This document shows positions 6,049 through 8,373 of a stretch of DNA of 8,373 nt, piece after piece; position 1 is the first letter of the stretch; the number at the start of each line of letters is the position of its first letter. The position numbers were made by a program, and so were the translations under genes. Source of the stretch: CAYNTC01 sp964432925 (GTDB taxonomy: Bacteria > Planctomycetota > Phycisphaerae > Sedimentisphaerales > Anaerobacaceae); assembly GCA_964432925.1 (NCBI GenBank), contig CAYSPM010000127.1, positions 1 to 8,373 on the forward strand, in the 5' to 3' direction. The notes beneath the pieces were generated by a model that worked only from the letters and a program-made list of their open reading frames with translations, was not told the DNA's origin and did no database searches.

Positions 6049-6795
6049 TTAGCAGCTGTTGATTTTTTCTATTAAGCCCGGCAGCTCGGCAAGTTGTTTT
6101 ATCTTCTGGATTCCTTTCGGAACTTTTTGGCCGGTGTTGGTGTGGGCCTCTTTTAAGACAGCATGCATGCCAGTTTCTATCGCAGGCTGGATATCCTTAT
6201 CGATTCGGTCTCCTACAAATAGAATTTTTTCCAAAGCCTCGCCGATCCTCTCGGCGGCAATTCTAAAAATCTGAAGATCGGGTTTTCTAAAATCAAATTC
6301 GTATGAATAAACCCGAACGGTAAAGAAGTCTAAAATACCTAATTGTCTTAGATGCTTTTCCAGAGAACTGCGATTGACAAAAGTGTTTGAGACTATGCCG
6401 AGCTTCAGCCCCTTATTCTTAAGCTCGGTCAGTATCTTCTTCATGCCCGGTTCGACCTCGGCAACCTTGCTCAACGGTTCATACCAAAGCCATGCCAGGT
6501 GCTGCCACTGTTCAGAGTTGAGCTTTACTCCCTTCTTTGTGCCAATCTTCTGCAGCAAGGCCAAGGCGTCGAAATCTTTACCGGTTATTCTCGAAAACAG
6601 GTCCTTTAAGTGTAGACGAATAAGGTTCCGCCACAAATAGAACGTAAATCTGCCGACCGGTTGACCCTGTTCTCTAAGATAATCGTATGAAGACCTGGCA
6701 CCTGCCGCAAACAGACGGATCGTATCGATCTTGCCAAAGTTTAGCAACGTGTCACCCAGGTCAAACAGCACTGCTTTGATCTTCGTGTCAGACAT
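6049..6795 (-). CDS. HAD-superfamily hydrolase (phosphoglycolate phosphatase-like)
   Basis: This is a cytoplasmic haloacid-dehalogenase-fold hydrolase, probably a phosphatase of a small metabolite; the substrate cannot be deduced. Numbering is from the TTG at 6807. Motif I is FDLGDT with the nucleophile D16, motif II is IVSNT at 138-142, motif III is K175 in FRKPD, and motif IV is FVGDRIDKD at 197-205. The helical cap between motifs I and II (about 25-115) fits subfamily IA. The total of about 248 residues is normal. Position 18, usually Asp in phosphatases (DxD), is Gly, with Asp following at 19. The ATG at 6795 (MSDTKIKAVLFD) is preferred over the TTG at 6807 because the core begins right after it. 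Neither has a clear ribosome binding site. It follows the citrate-synthase-like gene and may be co-transcribed with it. Confidence is high for the fold and low for any specific reaction. Confidence 0.88.
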   Translation of the reverse strand: MSDTKIKAVLFDLGDTLLNFGKIDTIRLFAAGARSSYDYLREQGQPVGRFTFYLWRNLIRLHLKDLFSRITGKDFDALALLQKIGTKKGVKLNSEQWQHLAWLWYEPLSKVAEVEPGMKKILTELKNKGLKLGIVSNTFVNRSSLEKHLRQLGILDFFTVRVYSYEFDFRKPDLQIFRIAAERIGEALEKILFVGDRIDKDIQPAIETGMHAVLKEAHTNTGQKVPKGIQKIKQLAELPGLIEKINSC

Positions 6796-6807
6796 AGTTT
6801 GTGCCAA

Positions 6808-6883
6808 TGCGTAAATACGTGGATGAGTGTATGTGTGCGTACTCAGTTTTCTTTAGTAGTTCAGGAATCCATTCTTCTATCAT
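6808..6883. other. Leader between the HMGL-like gene and the HAD gene
   Basis: This 76-base gap has no gene. TGCGTA occurs at 6808-6813 and 6836-6841, exactly 28 bases (four sevens) apart, and TAGTTCA occurs at 6857-6863. This may be a short, worn heptamer tract related to those around the small gene. No clear promoter or terminator is visible, so read-through from the upstream gene is plausible. Confidence 0.35.
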
Positions 6884-8215
6884 CTATTTCCTCAGCGGAG
6901 GTACATCCTTGCCAAATGCTTCGTGGACCCATTCGAACATCTCGTCGTCCGATATTATCGATACCCTGTCCGCGGTATACTCGGCGTCTATTCTGTCCTT
7001 TATTTTAGTAACACGAGGGTCGTGCTTGGGAATCTCAATTTCGTATCTGGCTTCTATCCAGTGTTTAATGCCTGCTGCTCCACTTTTGTCTGTAATCGCC
7101 ACACTAACAGGTCGGTTTAGCAGTTTCTGTGTGTTAAAGCAGTTATATATTTCCTCGTTCTTTAGCAGGCCATCTGCATGAATGCCGGCACGTGTGACAT
7201 TGAAGTCCCTGCCGACCAGAGGATAATTTCGTGGGATATCAAATCCCAGCTCCTTTTTAGCATATTCAGCAAGCTCAGTTATAGCTGTATAGTTAACTGC
7301 CTTTGTCATGCCCTTTAGTTGAGCATGTTCGACCAGAAGACCCTCAAGTGGTGGATTGCCCGTGCGCTCGCCGCTACCAAATATCGCGGCGTTAGCTGCG
7401 CTGCAGCCGTACAGCCAGGCCGTAGCAGCATTTACCAGTACCTTGTGGAAATCGTTATGACCATGCCACTCAAGTTGTTCCGATGGCACTCCTATTTGCC
7501 GAAGTCCGTGGACAAGCTTCGGGACGCTCCTTGGCAGAGAAGCTTGTACCCATGGAAGACCAAACCCAAGCGTGTCACAAAGCCGAATTTTGACAGGTTT
7601 ATTATATTCCTGCGACAGCTTCATCAATTCTGCTGCAAAAGGCAGAACGAAGCCCTCATAATCGGCTCGTGTAATGTCCTCAAAATGACATCGTGGAAGA
7701 ACACCATGGTCCAGGGCAGCCTTGGCGATATCAAGGTAGGCGTTCATGGCCTGCGCCCGTGTCTTTCGCAACTTCAGGAATATATGGTAGTCACTAGCCG
7801 AGGTAAGAATGCCGGTTTCGTTAAGGCCTACCTTTGAGATCAATTGAAAATCGTCTGCAACCGCCCGTATCCAGCCGGTAATCTCAGGATATTTGTAGCC
7901 ACGCTCTTTGCACAACTCGACGGCTTTTCTGTCTCGCTCTGAGTAGAGAAAGAATTCGCATTGTCGGATCAAGCCGGTTCCACCATCTATCTCGTGTAGT
8001 AAATCATATATCCGCAGAATCTGCTCAGGCGTGTAAGGTGGCCGAGCCTGCTGACCATCGCGGAATGTCGTATCGGTTATCCAGATGTTCTCCGGTATAT
8101 CCCGCTCGATGCTCTGATTATCAAACACTGACCTGGGGAACTCATCGTATGGAAAAGTCTCTCTGTACAGATTGGGCTTGCTCACATCTTCAATCTTAGG
8201 GTTTCTATTTGTCAT
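6884..8215 (-). CDS. HMGL-like acyltransferase, probable Re-citrate synthase (alternatives: homocitrate, citramalate or 2-isopropylmalate synthase)
   Basis: The protein belongs to the DRE-TIM metallolyase family, which condenses acetyl-CoA with a 2-oxoacid in the cytoplasm. Residues 47-57 hold TDTTFRDGQQA, with the catalytic arginine R52 and metal ligand D53. HGHND at 251-255 supplies the two histidine metal ligands, and GSGERTGNPPLEG at 280-292 is the family loop. FNVTRAGIHADGL at 338-350 is the conserved subdomain motif. With 443 residues it lacks the full C-terminal leucine-binding domain of 2-isopropylmalate synthase, so leucine feedback is unlikely. The divergent text DGQQARPPYTPEQI, ASDYHIFLKL and CHFEDITRADYEGF resembles, from memory, the clade containing Re-citrate synthase of Clostridium kluyveri, which replaces ordinary citrate synthase in some anaerobes. 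The exact substrate is inference. ATG at 8215 is supported by a GGAG seven bases upstream. Confidence 0.85.
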   Translation of the reverse strand: MTNRNPKIEDVSKPNLYRETFPYDEFPRSVFDNQSIERDIPENIWITDTTFRDGQQARPPYTPEQILRIYDLLHEIDGGTGLIRQCEFFLYSERDRKAVELCKERGYKYPEITGWIRAVADDFQLISKVGLNETGILTSASDYHIFLKLRKTRAQAMNAYLDIAKAALDHGVLPRCHFEDITRADYEGFVLPFAAELMKLSQEYNKPVKIRLCDTLGFGLPWVQASLPRSVPKLVHGLRQIGVPSEQLEWHGHNDFHKVLVNAATAWLYGCSAANAAIFGSGERTGNPPLEGLLVEHAQLKGMTKAVNYTAITELAEYAKKELGFDIPRNYPLVGRDFNVTRAGIHADGLLKNEEIYNCFNTQKLLNRPVSVAITDKSGAAGIKHWIEARYEIEIPKHDPRVTKIKDRIDAEYTADRVSIISDDEMFEWVHEAFGKDVPPLRK

Positions 8216-8222
8216 TAGCGAT

Positions 8223-8226
8223 CTCC
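8223..8226 (-). promoter_or_regulatory. Ribosome binding site of the HMGL-like gene
   Basis: GGAG on the minus strand is seven bases before the ATG at 8215, a normal spacing that fixes the start. Confidence 0.7.
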
Positions 8227-8239
8227 GACATATCCCCTG

Positions 8240-8269
8240 ATACTAAATTTTCACTGATGTTCCTGTCAG
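8240..8269 (-). promoter_or_regulatory. Possible promoter of the HMGL-like gene
   Basis: On the minus strand CTGACA (8264-8269) and TAGTAT (8240-8245) are separated by 18 bases, matching five of six and four of six consensus positions. The start would fall about 20 bases before the gene. This is weak evidence on its own. Confidence 0.3.
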
Positions 8270-8272
8270 CTA

Positions 8273-8296
8273 ACATGGGCTGCAATATGCCCACGT
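8273..8296 (-). terminator. Hairpin downstream of tRNA-Leu, possible terminator or processing signal
   Basis: On the minus strand ACGTGGGC and GCCCATGT pair over 8 bp with one G-U, around an 8-base loop. It lies 23 bases past the tRNA 3' end. Only TGTTAG follows, without a real T run, so termination would be inefficient; a 3' processing hairpin is equally possible. Confidence 0.35.
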
Positions 8297-8318
8297 TTGT
8301 ACTGTATACAACAAATAG

Positions 8319-8373
8319 TAGCCGAGGTGGGATTCGAACCCACACGCCCTTTTCGGGCAGGGGATTTTAAGTC
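8319..8373 (-). tRNA. tRNA-Leu (anticodon UAA), 3' part; 5' end outside the window
   Basis: The minus strand reads the anticodon loop CTTAAAA (anticodon TAA at 8367-8369) and the 3' half of the anticodon stem TCCCC. A long variable arm follows, with GCCC paired to GGGC, which is diagnostic of class II tRNAs. Next come the T arm GTGGG-TTCGAAT-CCCAC and the acceptor strand CTCGGCT with discriminator A at 8319. CCA is not encoded; CTA follows the acceptor stem, so CCA must be added after transcription. The 5' acceptor strand, D arm and the 5' half of the anticodon stem lie beyond the edge. Confidence 0.95.

Noticed and set aside
7319..7837. Plus-strand 172-codon open frame
   Set aside because: It is antisense to the HMGL-like gene; the minus frame carries all catalytic motifs.
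8319..8373. Integration (att) site in the tRNA-Leu
   Set aside because: No second copy of the tRNA 3' end and no integrase gene are found in the window.

Overview
The window reads as a chromosomal segment of an anaerobic, environmental bacterium. The best guess is Planctomycetota (a Phycisphaerae or Sedimentisphaerales-like lineage). This rests on remembered resemblance of two elements to families common there: the NAQKSTGPRT-type protein at 1851-2462 and the MQNKANF-type small ORF ending at 1726. No marker gene in the window proves the phylum. All supported genes lie on the minus strand.

Read in the direction of transcription (right to left), the window opens with the 3' part of a tRNA-Leu (anticodon UAA, 8319-8373, 5' end outside). 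Next come an HMGL-like Claisen condensation enzyme of the Re-citrate synthase / homocitrate synthase / 2-isopropylmalate synthase group (6884-8215), a HAD-family hydrolase (6049-6795), an AT-rich single-chain type IIG-like restriction-modification protein (2745-5954), a small NAQKSTGPRT-motif protein of unknown function (1851-2462), a decayed MQNKANF-type ORF (1418-1726) and threonine synthase thrC (133-1488). The first 132 bases hold no convincing gene.

The two ends of the window are ordinary central metabolism: a citrate or 2-isopropylmalate type acyl transfer, and the last step of threonine synthesis. Between them, from about 1504 to 6048, lies accessory DNA that looks assembled by insertion. 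The restriction-modification gene differs strongly in base composition from its neighbours and has its own promoter and ribosome binding site. The NAQKSTGPRT gene sits in a repeat-rich cassette.

The most striking structure is around that small gene. Its 3' side carries seventeen consecutive diverged units in a strict 7-base register (1734-1852) running into three 8-base units. Its 5' side carries ten more 7-base units (2483-2552). Read on opposite strands the two arrays share a TAGTTCA/TGGTTCA-like unit, so they are arranged as inverted arrays. A perfect 11-base direct repeat (1725-1735 and 2507-2517) brackets one array plus the gene. The gene's stop codon and last codons lie inside the repeat, and its leader is made of repeat. 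This gene-plus-heptamer-array cassette is the best candidate in the window for an undescribed repeat or mobile system.
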